The notes under the pieces are model-generated. The model ran no database searches. It was not told where the DNA came from and worked only from the letters and a program-made list of their open reading frames with translations. From NCBI RefSeq assembly GCF_014643735.1, contig NZ_BMKA01000002.1, positions 62,001 through 126,000 on the forward strand: a stretch of DNA of 64,000 bases, written 5' to 3'. The translations under genes were made by a program, and so were the position numbers. Shown one piece after another: positions 50,862-60,453 of the stretch (position 1 is its first letter; every line of letters begins with the position of its first letter). This DNA is from Neptunicoccus cionae (GTDB lineage Bacteria > Pseudomonadota > Alphaproteobacteria > Rhodobacterales > Rhodobacteraceae).

Positions 50862-51550
50862 GCGCCGCGCCGTTCCATTTCAGCTTTGAACGGGGGCAGA
50901 ATTTCGGACGGGACACCATCCGCCTTGACCAGCCCATCGTCGATCCAGATCACACGGTCATAATCGGCCAGCAGGGCTGGATCATGGGTGATCATCACAA
51001 GCGATTGCGCCAGACTGTCCAACTGTCGGTGCAATCTTGCCGAGGTGGGAATATCCAGCCCCGCATAGGGTTCATCCAGCAGGATCACATCGGGCTCCAT
51101 CGCGAGAACGGCCATCAGACACAGATAATGCCGCTGCCCGCCTGACAGGGTGTAGCACTGCCGATCCGCCCAATCCGCGCGATCCTGTACTTGCAACACT
51201 GCCAAAGCGCGGTCATGCGCCGCGGCCTTGCTGGCACCGAGTTGTGTCAGACCGAAAGCGATTTCTTCAACCACTGTTGGGAAAAGGATCTGGTGATCGG
51301 GGTTTTGAAAGATTACCCCGATACCCGCCAGTGCTGCTTTGCGATCCTTGAAAACATCGCTGTTGCCCAGCAGAACACGCCCGCTGTCCGGCTGTATCAA
51401 TCCCGCCATCAGACGCAGAAAGCTGGACTTCCCCGCGCCGTTCTGCCCGATAACACCAACACGCCGATCATCAAGCACAAGAGAGGCAGGTCCGAAAACC
51501 TGCCGCCCTTCCAGTGTCAGGGATACGTCGTCAAAGGTGATGCGGGCCAC
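50855..51550 (-). CDS. bioM: Biotin ECF transporter ATPase (BioM)
   Basis: 231-residue ABC ATPase. Walker A GQNGAGKSS, Q loop VIFQNPDHQILF, signature LSGGQRHYLCLMAVLA and Walker B VILLDEPYAGLD; QNPDHQ is typical of ECF ATPases. The start is a GTG four bases after the stop of the M16 peptidase gene, so bioMNY is read from the thrC side. No BioR-type box was seen in its vicinity. Confidence 0.92.
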   Translation of the reverse strand: MARITFDDVSLTLEGRQVFGPASLVLDDRRVGVIGQNGAGKSSFLRLMAGLIQPDSGRVLLGNSDVFKDRKAALAGIGVIFQNPDHQILFPTVVEEIAFGLTQLGASKAAAHDRALAVLQVQDRADWADRQCYTLSGGQRHYLCLMAVLAMEPDVILLDEPYAGLDIPTSARLHRQLDSLAQSLVMITHDPALLADYDRVIWIDDGLVKADGVPSEILPPFKAEMERRGAC

Positions 51551-51553
51551 AGG

Positions 51554-52819
51554 TCAGGCCGCCAGCCGATCCGCGAGAACGCCCACTTCCGGCGCATCCG
51601 CAACCGGACCATAGAGCGCCAGCGACGGCACGCCCGACGCACACAGCCGCGCCGCGTATTCTGCAACGCCAGCCCGATCCACGCCGTCGATTTTGGCCAC
51701 CACTTCGTCCAGACCGGGCACACGACCCCAGATCATCACCATCCGCGCCAGACGCTCACAGCGCGACGACGGGCTTTCCAGCCCCATCAACATGCCAGCT
51801 TTCATCTGAACACGAGCACGGTTCACCTCGGCCTCGCCCATATCTTCCGCAGCGCGGCGCAGCTCATCAACGCAGAGATTCGAAAGATCCGCCACATCAG
51901 AGCCGCTGGTGCCCGCATAGATGGTTAACGCACCGGTATCGGCATAAGCCCCTGCCTGCGCATAAATCGTGTAACACAACCCGCGTTTTTCGCGGACCTC
52001 TTGGAACAGCCGGCTCGACATGCCCCCACCCAGCGCGAGCGAAAACACCTGTGCTGTGTAGATTTCATCATCCTTGTAACTGGCCGTTTCAAAGGCCAGC
52101 GCAAAATGGGCCTGCTCCAGATCCTTCACCACACGGTGTTCGCCACCCCGATAAAGTGCGGGTTGCAACAGCGTAGGCGCCCCGCCCCGTTCCATATGGC
52201 CAAAAGCCTCTTCCGCCAGTTTCACCAGTTGGTCGTGATCCACAGCACCCGCCGCTGACAGCACCATCTGTTCGGGGCGGTATTGTTCTTTTACGAAAGC
52301 TTGCAGATCCGCACGGGTAAAGGAACGCACCCGTTCCTCAGGCCCAAGGATCGTGCGACCGATGGGCTGGTCTGGGTAAGACACCTCTTGCAGCCAGTCA
52401 AAGATCACATCGTCCGGCGTGTCGAGCGACTGGCCGATTTCCTGCAGGATCACACCCCGTTCGATCTCTACCTCGGCCGGATCAAAGACCGAATTCAACA
52501 CAATGTCGCTGATCACATCCATCGCGAGCGTAACATCGTTTTCCAGAACACGCACGTAATAGGCCGTCATCTCGCGGCTGGTATAGGCGTTGATGTACCC
52601 GCCCACGTCCTCAATCGCCTCGGCAATTTGGAGGGAGTTACGCTTTTTCGTGCCCTTAAAGGCCATGTGCTCCAGAAAATGGGCGATGCCATTTTGCTCG
52701 GGCCGTTCATGCCGCCCGCCTGCGCCAACCCAAATCCCCAAAGACGCTGATTTCAGCCCTGGCATATGTTCGGTAACAACGCGGAATCCGTTGGAGAGTG
52801 TGTGTATTTCTACGGTCAA
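51554..52819 (-). CDS. M16 family zinc peptidase (processing-peptidase-like)
   Basis: 421 residues. The inverted zinc motif is HFLEHMAFKGTKKR (HxxEH), with the further Glu about 75 residues downstream. LEQAHFALAFETASY and GGGMSSRLFQEVREKRGLCY are the conserved C-terminal-half segments. The start is a TTG that overlaps the thrC stop as TTGA, with AAGGAT upstream. The thrC-M16 pair is usual in Rhodobacterales. Its substrate is unknown. Confidence 0.92.
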   Translation of the reverse strand: MTVEIHTLSNGFRVVTEHMPGLKSASLGIWVGAGGRHERPEQNGIAHFLEHMAFKGTKKRNSLQIAEAIEDVGGYINAYTSREMTAYYVRVLENDVTLAMDVISDIVLNSVFDPAEVEIERGVILQEIGQSLDTPDDVIFDWLQEVSYPDQPIGRTILGPEERVRSFTRADLQAFVKEQYRPEQMVLSAAGAVDHDQLVKLAEEAFGHMERGGAPTLLQPALYRGGEHRVVKDLEQAHFALAFETASYKDDEIYTAQVFSLALGGGMSSRLFQEVREKRGLCYTIYAQAGAYADTGALTIYAGTSGSDVADLSNLCVDELRRAAEDMGEAEVNRARVQMKAGMLMGLESPSSRCERLARMVMIWGRVPGLDEVVAKIDGVDRAGVAEYAARLCASGVPSLALYGPVADAPEVGVLADRLAA

Positions 52820-54204
52820 CCCGCAATCCTTTCTCGAATAACAGCCTCAACAGCTGCCAAATCGCCTGCGACCCGAGTGACACGTTCATCACGTTCAAAC
52901 AGGTCTGCCATACGTGGTGGCAATGCCGGATGCTCACCGCAAGCCGCCTCAACCGCTGCCGGAAACTTGGCCGGATGGGCTGTGGCAAGGGTGATCATTG
53001 GCACGTCGCCTTGCATTTCATCCCCGATCTTGGCGCCAATGGCCGAATGGGGGCACAGAACTTCGCCTGTGCGTTCGTAATAATCCTTGATCGCCGCAGA
53101 GGTTTCGTCTTCCGAAACACGGCCTGAATCAAACTCGTCTGCCATCCGGCCGAGCGCACCTTGTGACAGCTTGAAGGACCCAACGTCTTTGAGCGCCTCA
53201 AACAACTGTGCGACGGCCTCTCCTTCGCGATCATACAGATCAAATACTAACCGTTCGTAATTAGAACTGACCTGAATATCCATCGAAGGGCTGATCGATG
53301 GCACAACACCCGTCTTGGAATGATCGCCCGATTGCAGCGTGCGGTGCAGGATGTCGTTCTGGTTCGTCGCAATCACCAGACGATCAATCGGCAGGCCCAT
53401 GCGTTTGGCCACATAGCCCGCAAAGATATCGCCGAAGTTGCCCGTAGGCACCGTGAAGGACACTTTGCGATGGGGCGCACCCAGCGACACAGCGGAGGTA
53501 AAGTAATAAACCACCTGCGCCAGAACCCGCGCCCAGTTGATGCTGTTCACACCGGCGAGTTGCACGGAATCGCGGAAATCAAAATCGTTGAACATGTCTT
53601 TCAGCAGCGCCTGACAGGTATCGAAATCCCCGTCCACCGCCAGCGCATGAACGTTGTCTTCTACCGGCGTGGTCATCTGACGGCGCTGAACCTCAGAAAC
53701 GCGACCGTGAGGGTACATGATAAACACATCCACCGCGTCCAAACCGCGAAATGCCTCAATCGCCGCCGATCCGGTGTCGCCACTGGTCGCACCAACAATC
53801 GTCACCCGATTGCCAGAGCGTTTCAGCGCGGCCTCGAACATCTGTCCGATCAGCTGCATCGCCACGTCTTTGAACGCCAGCGTCGGGCCGTGGAACAGCT
53901 CCAGCAGATAGTGGTTGCTGTCCAGTTGTACCAAGGGGCAGCGGGCATCGTGGCCAAAGCTGCTGTAGGCTTTGGCAATGATCTCGCGGAATTCTGCGTC
54001 ACCGAAGGTGTCACCCACAAAAGGCTTCATCACTTCAAAGGCCACGTCCTCATAAGACTTGCCTGCAAACCCAGCGATCTGGTCTTCGCTCAGCGTTGGC
54101 CAGCTTTCAGGCACATACAAGCCGCCATCGCGCGCCAGTCCTGTCAGCATCGCTTCTTCAAATGTCAGCTCGGGTGCTTGCCCGCGTGTAGAGATATATT
54201 TCAT
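52816..54204 (-). CDS. thrC: Threonine synthase
   Basis: 462 residues. YISTRGQAPELTFEEAMLTGLARDGGLYVPE is the ThrC N terminus; the PLP Lys is in PTLAFKDVAMQ; VGATSGDTGSAAIEAF and VPTGNFGDIFAGYVAKRMG bind the cofactor phosphate. It makes threonine from O-phosphohomoserine. The ATG at 54204 has AAGG upstream; the frame is open to 54291. It follows surf1. Confidence 0.95.
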   Translation of the reverse strand: MKYISTRGQAPELTFEEAMLTGLARDGGLYVPESWPTLSEDQIAGFAGKSYEDVAFEVMKPFVGDTFGDAEFREIIAKAYSSFGHDARCPLVQLDSNHYLLELFHGPTLAFKDVAMQLIGQMFEAALKRSGNRVTIVGATSGDTGSAAIEAFRGLDAVDVFIMYPHGRVSEVQRRQMTTPVEDNVHALAVDGDFDTCQALLKDMFNDFDFRDSVQLAGVNSINWARVLAQVVYYFTSAVSLGAPHRKVSFTVPTGNFGDIFAGYVAKRMGLPIDRLVIATNQNDILHRTLQSGDHSKTGVVPSISPSMDIQVSSNYERLVFDLYDREGEAVAQLFEALKDVGSFKLSQGALGRMADEFDSGRVSEDETSAAIKDYYERTGEVLCPHSAIGAKIGDEMQGDVPMITLATAHPAKFPAAVEAACGEHPALPPRMADLFERDERVTRVAGDLAAVEAVIRERIAG

Positions 54205-54215
54205 GCCAGCCTTGC

Positions 54216-54923
54216 CTAAACCGTTTTCTGCCTGATGCGCCACAACAGGTAAGCTGTCATCCCGAACCAGACAACCGCTAATGAAAACCATGTGATCGCG
54301 TATTCGCGGTGATCATTAGGGATATTCACCGAAACGGGCAACGGGGTTACCGCATCATAAGCCACCCAAGCCCCGTCTTTGCGGTATTCCGCCGTCTCAA
54401 CCACCACCATAAAAGGCAATACATCCAGCTTTTCCGCCAGCATCGGCAGATAGCGGGCGAACCAGATGTTCTTGTCGAGGTCGGGATCAGGGGTAAACGA
54501 CTCATCATAATCGTCAGGATTAAGGATGTTCCCCACCACCCGAACCGGCCCCACAGGGCGTGGCGCATCCTTTTGCGCTTCTGGCACAAACCCGAGATCA
54601 AGCATGAAAGGTTTGCCGTTCCAGATCACTTCCTGCAGAATGCGGAACCCTGCCCCCGTGAATTTCAAAGACGTCAGCACATGGGCCTGCTTCTCCGTCA
54701 GCTCCCCCTCAAAGGTCACGCGGCGGTAATTGTCTTCTTCCAGCGGACCGCTTTCATGGAAGTAAGGCTCCAATGGTGCCGCCGCAGCAGACTTGCGCGC
54801 TTCTATCTGACCAATACGGTCCTCTTTCCACGCCAATCGGTCCAGTTGCCAGAACCCCAGCCACAACAAGGTCGCAACACCTGCGATACCGAACAGCAGG
54901 GGCAAAATCATCCGCGCGCTCAT
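54216..54923 (-). CDS. SURF1 family cytochrome oxidase assembly protein
   Basis: 235 residues with a membrane helix at each end. LGFWQLDRLAWKEDRI follows the first helix; FEGELTEKQAHVLTSLKFTGAGFRILQ and MLDLGFVPE, then REYAITWFSLAVVWFGM are SURF1 landmarks. It helps insert heme into cytochrome oxidase subunit I. Its leader is a copy of a dispersed repeat. It sits between ctaE and thrC. Confidence 0.92.
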   Translation of the reverse strand: MSARMILPLLFGIAGVATLLWLGFWQLDRLAWKEDRIGQIEARKSAAAAPLEPYFHESGPLEEDNYRRVTFEGELTEKQAHVLTSLKFTGAGFRILQEVIWNGKPFMLDLGFVPEAQKDAPRPVGPVRVVGNILNPDDYDESFTPDPDLDKNIWFARYLPMLAEKLDVLPFMVVVETAEYRKDGAWVAYDAVTPLPVSVNIPNDHREYAITWFSLAVVWFGMTAYLLWRIRQKTV

Positions 54924-54948
54924 GCTTCAATGTTCTCCAAATACTCGG
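54921..54948 (-). repeat. Dispersed TATTT-GAACATTGAAG repeat, copy 2
   Basis: Minus-strand CCGAGTATTTGGAGAACATT then GAAGCATG. It matches copy 1 at nearly all positions and again supplies the ribosome site and start codon, here of the SURF1 gene. Confidence 0.6.
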
Positions 54949-55070
54949 TTCAAACCGTCCGGCATTCCCAAACGGCAAAGGCGCGAACCTTACAGCCCGC
55001 GCCCTTTGTATCTCGCGCCCGTCCCCCTGTTTAGCGTTAAGCCTACAGGGCAACGGGGATAAGCCTCTGG

Positions 55071-55874
55071 TTACTGGCCCCAGATGTAGATTGCGGCAAA
55101 CAGGAACAGCCAGACCACATCCACAAAGTGCCAGTACCAAGCTGCGGCCTCAAAGCCGACGTGGCGCTCTTGCGTGAAGTGACCTTTATAGGCCCGCACC
55201 AGACAAACAGCGAGGAAGATGGTCCCGATCACAACGTGGAAGCCGTGGAAGCCGGTCGCCATGAAGAAGTTCGCGCCGTAGATGTTGCCAGAGAAGCCAA
55301 AGGCTGCGTGGCTGTATTCATAGGCTTGGAAGATCGTGAACAGGATACCCAGCAGAACTGCGCCCCAGAGACCTTTTTTCAGACCGTCACGGTCGTTCTC
55401 ATGGGCAATCGCGTGGTGCGCCCAAGTGGCCAGACACCCCGAACACAGCAGGATCAGCGTGTTGATCAGTGGCAGGTGCCAAGGGTCGAATGTCTCGATT
55501 CCCGCAGGCGGCCAGACGCCGTCCACAATCGGGGACATCGGACCCATCGGATACAGTGCGTGTTTGAAAAAGGACCAGAACCACGCCACGAAGAACATGA
55601 CTTCGGACATGATGAACATGATCACGCCGTAACGCAGACCAATCACCACAACCGGTGTGTGATCTCCGACATGAGATTCATCCACAACTTCGGACCACCA
55701 TGCGAACATCACATAAAGCACCATCACAAGGCCGATCAGGAAAACCCAAGGGAATGTGTGGTCGTTCATGTAGAACACAGCGCCAGCCAGCATGACAAAG
55801 GCGCCAAACGCGCCGGCCAGTGGCCAGATACTCGGGTTCAGAATGTGGTAGTCGTGGTTTTTTTCATGCGCCAT
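55071..55874 (-). CDS. ctaE: Cytochrome c oxidase subunit III
   Basis: 267 residues, seven hydrophobic segments. The N terminus [36 protein letters not shown] and the C-terminal segment [16 protein letters not shown] followed by [16 protein letters not shown] are unmistakable. It is part of the aa3-type terminal oxidase in the inner membrane. The subunit I gene is not in this window. Confidence 0.96.
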   Translation of the reverse strand: MAHEKNHDYHILNPSIWPLAGAFGAFVMLAGAVFYMNDHTFPWVFLIGLVMVLYVMFAWWSEVVDESHVGDHTPVVVIGLRYGVIMFIMSEVMFFVAWFWSFFKHALYPMGPMSPIVDGVWPPAGIETFDPWHLPLINTLILLCSGCLATWAHHAIAHENDRDGLKKGLWGAVLLGILFTIFQAYEYSHAAFGFSGNIYGANFFMATGFHGFHVVIGTIFLAVCLVRAYKGHFTQERHVGFEAAAWYWHFVDVVWLFLFAAIYIWGQ

Positions 55875-56010
55875 GGTGGTTCGTCCCTATATTCGCATCT
55901 TGGGCTTTCCCGACTGGGCTGCGCTGCGGCCCTTCCGGAAATGCCGTTTTCAGGCATTGGTGTTGCTGGATAACGTGTTTGTGAAAGTGGTTCAACACAA
56001 CAGGCTATCC

Positions 56011-56607
56011 CTAGTTAACTGTTTTCGCTTCATCCACCGCAAGAGCGGCTTGTTCTTGTTCGGGCAGATCGGCTACGTGGAATGTGTAGCTGAGCGTGAT
56101 TGTCTTTGCGTATTTCGCTTCGCTGTCGTCCAGCATCTCGGGATCGACGTAGAAAGTCACTGGCATCATAACGGTTTCACCCGGTTGCAGGACTTGCATG
56201 GTGAAGCAGAAACATTCGATTTTGTTGAAGTAGTTACCGGTCGCATAGGGATAGACGTTATAGCTCGCACGGCCAGCAACAGGTTTGTCTGTGGGGTTAT
56301 GCGCCTCATAAAATGCCAGTCCGGTTTCGCCGATCCGAACTTCCATTTCGTTTACGACAGGCTTGAAAGTCCAGGGCATGCCCCGCTCCAGAGAGCCGTC
56401 GAAACGGATTTTTACGGTTTTATCGAGAATGACATCGCTGTCAGCAGTGGCCACATTGGTCACGCCGCCCCAGCCTGTCACGCGGCAGAACCAGTCATAG
56501 AGCGGCACAGATGCAAACGACAGGCCGAGCATAAGAGCAACGATAGTGACCAGATTGAAGACCACTTTTTTGTTTTTTCCAGCGGGTTTTACCGGTTCGT
56601 CGCTCAT
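56011..56607 (-). CDS. ctaG: Cytochrome c oxidase assembly protein CtaG/Cox11
   Basis: 198 residues with one N-terminal membrane helix and a periplasmic copper-chaperone domain. The copper motif is KIECFCFTMQVLQPGE, and VPLYDWFCRVTGWGG holds the third conserved Cys. It delivers copper to the CuB site. Its start overlaps the small-protein stop as ATGA. Confidence 0.95.
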   Translation of the reverse strand: MSDEPVKPAGKNKKVVFNLVTIVALMLGLSFASVPLYDWFCRVTGWGGVTNVATADSDVILDKTVKIRFDGSLERGMPWTFKPVVNEMEVRIGETGLAFYEAHNPTDKPVAGRASYNVYPYATGNYFNKIECFCFTMQVLQPGETVMMPVTFYVDPEMLDDSEAKYAKTITLSYTFHVADLPEQEQAALAVDEAKTVN

Positions 56608-56807
56608 TGATCTGCCTCCGTTTTGTTTATCTCGGGATCGATACTGTAGCGGATTGTATGGTCGTAGCCTTCCATACTCCCACCGCCAGCCATTTTCACG
56701 ATGGTAATCGCAAACACCAGCGCGACAAAGCCGCCCAGAACGGCGCCCAGCAGCAAATTGGACCGCTTGCGGCGTCCGTGGAGGGGATGTTCCTTACCCA
56801 GCGCCAT
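56604..56807 (-). CDS. Small membrane protein of the cytochrome oxidase cluster
   Basis: 67 residues: a basic N terminus (HGRRKRSN), one hydrophobic helix (LLLGAVLGGFVALVFAITIV) and a short periplasmic tail. A protein like this commonly lies between ctaB and ctaG in Rhodobacterales. The ATG at 56807 follows the ctaB stop by one base; the longer open frame to 56963 is inside ctaB and is not used. Probably an assembly factor. Confidence 0.82.
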   Translation of the reverse strand: MALGKEHPLHGRRKRSNLLLGAVLGGFVALVFAITIVKMAGGGSMEGYDHTIRYSIDPEINKTEADQ

Positions 56808-56808
56808 A

Positions 56809-57756
56809 TCAGAAAACCACCGGAAGTTGGGGCATAAAGGCAAAGCCGCGCAGGGCTGCATCCACCAGAAGAGCTGCGAAATGCACGAAAAGATAGACCA
56901 GCGACAGCCGGAAGAACTTGCGTTCGTCGGCGTATTTATCAGACTCCGCAGCGGCGTCTTCACGGCGCCACAAACCGAACGCGCCCCGCAGGAACATAGC
57001 GTTCAGTACCAGCGCCACAGCTAGATAGACCGGCCCACCAATGGACGTGAACGCGGTGCCCAGCGCCACCAGCGCCAGAACGACTGTGTAGCCCAAGATA
57101 TTGTTGCGGGTCACGCGGGTGCCGTGGGTCACGGTCAGCATTGGCACGCCAGCCTTGGTGTAATCGTCGTTCATAAACAGCGACAGCGCCCAGAAATGCG
57201 GCGGCGTCCACACAAAGATCAGCGCGAACATCATGATGCTTTCGATGGAAACACCACCGGTCGCCACGGCCCAGCCCACCATCGGAGGGAAAGCGCCAGC
57301 CGCGCCGCCAATCACGATGTTCTGCGGCGTCGAACGCTTCAAGAACATGGTGTAGACCACAGCGTAAAAGAAGATCGTGAAAGCAAGCAGACCCGCTGCG
57401 AAGAAATTCGCGGTCAGCGCCAGCATCCCGACGGCCAGAACCGACAGCCACAGCCCCATGATCATGGCATTCTTCGGGGTCACACGCCCGTCAGGGACGG
57501 GACGTTTAACGGTGCGTTTCATCACCGCATCAATATCCGCGTCCCACCACATGTTCAGCGCACCCGAGGCCCCTGCCCCCAGCGCAATAAACAGAATGGA
57601 CGCAAAACCGATAATCGGGTTCACCCCAACTGGGGCGACCAGCAGGCCGACAGCCGCAGTGAAGACCACCAGCGACATCACGCGCGGCTTCAGCAGCGCG
57701 AAGTAATCGTCGAACTGGGCATCCTGGCCAAAATCATTCACGGTTGCATCGCTCAT
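56809..57756 (-). CDS. ctaB: Protoheme IX farnesyltransferase
   Basis: 315 residues, nine or so helices. LKPRVMSLVVFTAAVGLLVAP and the acidic motif NMWWDADIDAVMKRT (D-x2-D type) bind the farnesyl diphosphate; WTPPHFWALSLFMNDDY is the second conserved loop. It makes heme O for the oxidase. It lies between ctaC and the small protein gene. Confidence 0.96.
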   Translation of the reverse strand: MSDATVNDFGQDAQFDDYFALLKPRVMSLVVFTAAVGLLVAPVGVNPIIGFASILFIALGAGASGALNMWWDADIDAVMKRTVKRPVPDGRVTPKNAMIMGLWLSVLAVGMLALTANFFAAGLLAFTIFFYAVVYTMFLKRSTPQNIVIGGAAGAFPPMVGWAVATGGVSIESIMMFALIFVWTPPHFWALSLFMNDDYTKAGVPMLTVTHGTRVTRNNILGYTVVLALVALGTAFTSIGGPVYLAVALVLNAMFLRGAFGLWRREDAAAESDKYADERKFFRLSLVYLFVHFAALLVDAALRGFAFMPQLPVVF

Positions 57757-57805
57757 GGGGTTTCCACCGGCTTTGAGTTAAACGGGACTTGCGGATGCAA
57801 GCGGC

Positions 57806-58708
57806 TTATTCAGCCGCCTGCGCATCCTGAACCATTTTCATGTTCAGGTCCGCTACTGTTACAGCGCTCGGGGTGCCGGCGTATTCTTCAATCGCGCCTT
57901 CCAGCCAGGCATCGTAATCCGCTTGGGACACAGCCTTAACCGTGATGGGCATGTAAGAGTGGTCTTTACCGCAGAGTTCGGAACACTGGCCGAAGTACAC
58001 GCCTTCTTTGCCTTCATCCACTTCGAACCACAACTGCGCCAGACGACCAGGCACCGCATCCTGCTTCACACCGAAGGCCGGAATGGTCCAGGAGTGGATC
58101 ACATCCGCGCCGGTAACTTGAACAACAACGGTTTTGCCTGTCGGGATCACAACAGATGTGTCTGTTGCCAGCAGGTATTCGTCGTCTTCAAAACCGTTTT
58201 CTGCCAATTCTTCACGAGGCAGCATGAAGCTGTCAAAGCCGAAATCGTGGTCTACATATTCATGGGTCCAGTACCACTGGTTGCCTGTAGCCTTGATGGT
58301 GATGTCCGCTTCGGGAATTTCCTGTTGCTTGAAAAGCAGTGTCAGGGATGGCGGGATGATCGCAATCAGAACGAGGATCGGCACCACGGTCCAGGCAACT
58401 TCCAGAAGGGAGTTATGGGTAAAGGTCGCAGGAACCTTGTTCCGCTTTTCGTTATAACGAAACAGGCAGTACAGCAGAAGAGCTGTCACAAACACGGAGA
58501 TGATTGTGATGATCCAAAGCAGGAATGTGTCCATCCAGATCACATCACGCATAAGCTCTGTGGCCGGTTGTTGAAAGTTCAAGCCATCCTGTTCCGGCTT
58601 GCCAAGTGTTGGCAGGTCCGGCAGTGCATTTTGCGCCATCGCAGCGCCGGAGGCCATCAGACCGCCAAGAGTTACACCGATTTTCTTCAATGTGGCCACA
58701 GTTTGCAT
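57806..58708 (-). CDS. ctaC: Cytochrome c oxidase subunit II
   Basis: 300 residues from the ATG at 58708 (frame open to 58807). A signal peptide is followed by two membrane helices and the CuA domain: His in VIHSWTIPAFGVK, then GQCSELCGKDHSYMPI with the Cys, His and Met ligands. WYWTHEYVDHDF is typical. First gene of the cta cluster and divergent from tldD. Confidence 0.96.
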   Translation of the reverse strand: MQTVATLKKIGVTLGGLMASGAAMAQNALPDLPTLGKPEQDGLNFQQPATELMRDVIWMDTFLLWIITIISVFVTALLLYCLFRYNEKRNKVPATFTHNSLLEVAWTVVPILVLIAIIPPSLTLLFKQQEIPEADITIKATGNQWYWTHEYVDHDFGFDSFMLPREELAENGFEDDEYLLATDTSVVIPTGKTVVVQVTGADVIHSWTIPAFGVKQDAVPGRLAQLWFEVDEGKEGVYFGQCSELCGKDHSYMPITVKAVSQADYDAWLEGAIEEYAGTPSAVTVADLNMKMVQDAQAAE

Positions 58709-58890
58709 ATGATCCAGTCCTATTCTGATCGGCCCAATCGCCGGTCGGGATTCGCACACCAATAGGCATAGCAGAATCCCCTGTTGTCTCCTGCGCCCTA
58801 AAAACAATATTACAGTCTAAAGGACAAGCGCTCTCTTTGCGGCATACCGCCGCTTGGGAACCTGACCAAAACATAGAAGGAAAACCCGCT

Positions 58891-60318
58891 TTGGCCAAGG
58901 ATCACGCCCCGTTTCGCCCGTTCGAGACGCAAATTGACGAAAATGCCGCACTCGCTGTGTTGAAATCTGCAACTGACGGGGCCGATGACGGCGAGATTTT
59001 TCTGGAGCGTATGCGCTCGGAAAATCTGGTGTTTGATGACAACCGCCTGAAAAATGCCAGTTACGATGCCTCTGAGGGCTTTGGACTGCGCGCGGTAAAA
59101 GGGGAAACCACCGGGTACGCCCATTCCACGCAAATGACCGAGGCAGCCCTGAAGCGTGCCGCTGAGACCGTGCGGCTGGCTGTTGGCACCGGCGGCGCGA
59201 CATTGGCAGCCGCGCCACAGGCCACCAACCAGCGGCTTTATACGGACAGTGATCCGATGGGCGATGCGGAATTTTCACTGAAGGTTGAAACCCTGAGAGA
59301 GATCGACGCCTTCACGCGGGATCTCGACCCTCGTGTGGTTCAGGTTTCGGCGTCTATGTCAGCAAGTCTGCAAGAAGTGGAAATTCTGCGCCCCGAGGGC
59401 ATCCGCCTGCGCGATGTGCGCCCCATGACAAGGCTGAACGTCTCGGTGATCGTTGATCAGAACGGGCGGCGCGAAAGCGGTTCGGCTGGCGGTGGCGGTC
59501 GCTATGGCCTGTCAGCCTTGATGGACCCAACCAGCTGGAAGGCCACCGCAAAAGAGGCGCTGCGCATCGCGCTGGTCAACCTAGAGGCCGAGGCCGCCCC
59601 AGCGGGTAAATTCGATGTTGTGCTTGGGCCGGGCTGGCCCGGTATCCTGTTACACGAAGCGATTGGCCACGGGTTGGAAGGGGATTTCAACCGCAAGAAA
59701 TCCTCGGCCTTTGCAGGATTGATGGGGCAGCGGATCGCGGCCAAAGGCGTGACGGTACTGGACGATGGCACCCTGCCCGACCGCCGCGGCTCTATCAGTT
59801 TTGACGATGAGGGCACCCAAAGCGGGCGCAATGTTCTGATCGAAGATGGTATTCTGGTCGGCTACATGCAGGACCGCCAGAACGCACGGCTGATGGGTGT
59901 GGAACCAACGGGTAACGGTCGCCGCCAAAGCTATGCCCACGCGCCAATGCCGCGCATGACCAACACCTATATGTTAGGCGGCACGATCAAACCCGGTGAT
60001 ATCGTGGCCGATCTGAAAGATGGTATCCACGCTGTCGGCTTTGGCGGTGGGCAAGTAGACATCACCAACGGCAAGTTCGTTTTCTCCTGCACCGAAGCCT
60101 ATCGCGTGAAAAACGGTGTTGTCGGTGCGCCTGTTAAGGGGGCCACGCTGATCGGCGACGGGGCGACTGCGTTGCAGCAAATCCGTGCCATTGGCGATGA
60201 TATGGCGCTTGATCCGGGCATGGGCAATTGCGGGAAAGCCGGTCAATGGGTGCCTGTTGGCGTCGGCCAGCCGAGCCTGCTGATCGGTGGCCTGACCGTT
60301 GGGGGGAGTGCCGTTTAA
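58891..60318 (+). CDS. tldD: Metalloprotease TldD
   Basis: 475 residues. The zinc motif is LLHEAIGHGLEGDFNRKKSS (HExxxH); FDVVLGPGWPGIL precedes it, and MPRMTNTYMLGG and VDITNGKFVFSCTEAYRV follow. TldD acts with TldE (PmbA) on small proteins and modified peptides. No ATG suits; the TTG at 58891 with GAAGGAAA at good spacing is chosen, with another TTG at 58837. The partner gene is not seen here. Confidence 0.92.
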   Translation: MAKDHAPFRPFETQIDENAALAVLKSATDGADDGEIFLERMRSENLVFDDNRLKNASYDASEGFGLRAVKGETTGYAHSTQMTEAALKRAAETVRLAVGTGGATLAAAPQATNQRLYTDSDPMGDAEFSLKVETLREIDAFTRDLDPRVVQVSASMSASLQEVEILRPEGIRLRDVRPMTRLNVSVIVDQNGRRESGSAGGGGRYGLSALMDPTSWKATAKEALRIALVNLEAEAAPAGKFDVVLGPGWPGILLHEAIGHGLEGDFNRKKSSAFAGLMGQRIAAKGVTVLDDGTLPDRRGSISFDDEGTQSGRNVLIEDGILVGYMQDRQNARLMGVEPTGNGRRQSYAHAPMPRMTNTYMLGGTIKPGDIVADLKDGIHAVGFGGGQVDITNGKFVFSCTEAYRVKNGVVGAPVKGATLIGDGATALQQIRAIGDDMALDPGMGNCGKAGQWVPVGVGQPSLLIGGLTVGGSAV

Positions 60319-60342
60319 AGACGGCCGAGAGAATTACGGCTA

Positions 60343-60406
60343 AGGGGGCTGCCGCCCCCTCGGCTGCGCCTCACCCCGCGGATATTTTAAGAAAATGGAA
60401 ATGGGG
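60343..60406 (+). repeat. GC hairpin plus dispersed TATTTT repeat, copy 3
   Basis: AGGGGGC (60343-60349) and GCCCCCT (60354-60360) form a tight hairpin 25 bases after the tldD stop. It is followed by GCTGCGCCTCACCCCG and then GATATTTTAAGAAAATGG, a weaker match to the repeats at 44486 and 54921. The combination is like a repeated intergenic block I remember from Rhodobacterales. Confidence 0.5.
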
Positions 60407-60453
60407 TCGCGTTGCTTCATGGGTTGTTAACTTTCGGGTGGCAGCCTGAAGCC

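Noticed and set aside
53320-54219. Antisense open frame of 299 codons over thrC
   Set aside because: thrC has all its motifs; the antisense translation is His/Arg rich without domain features.
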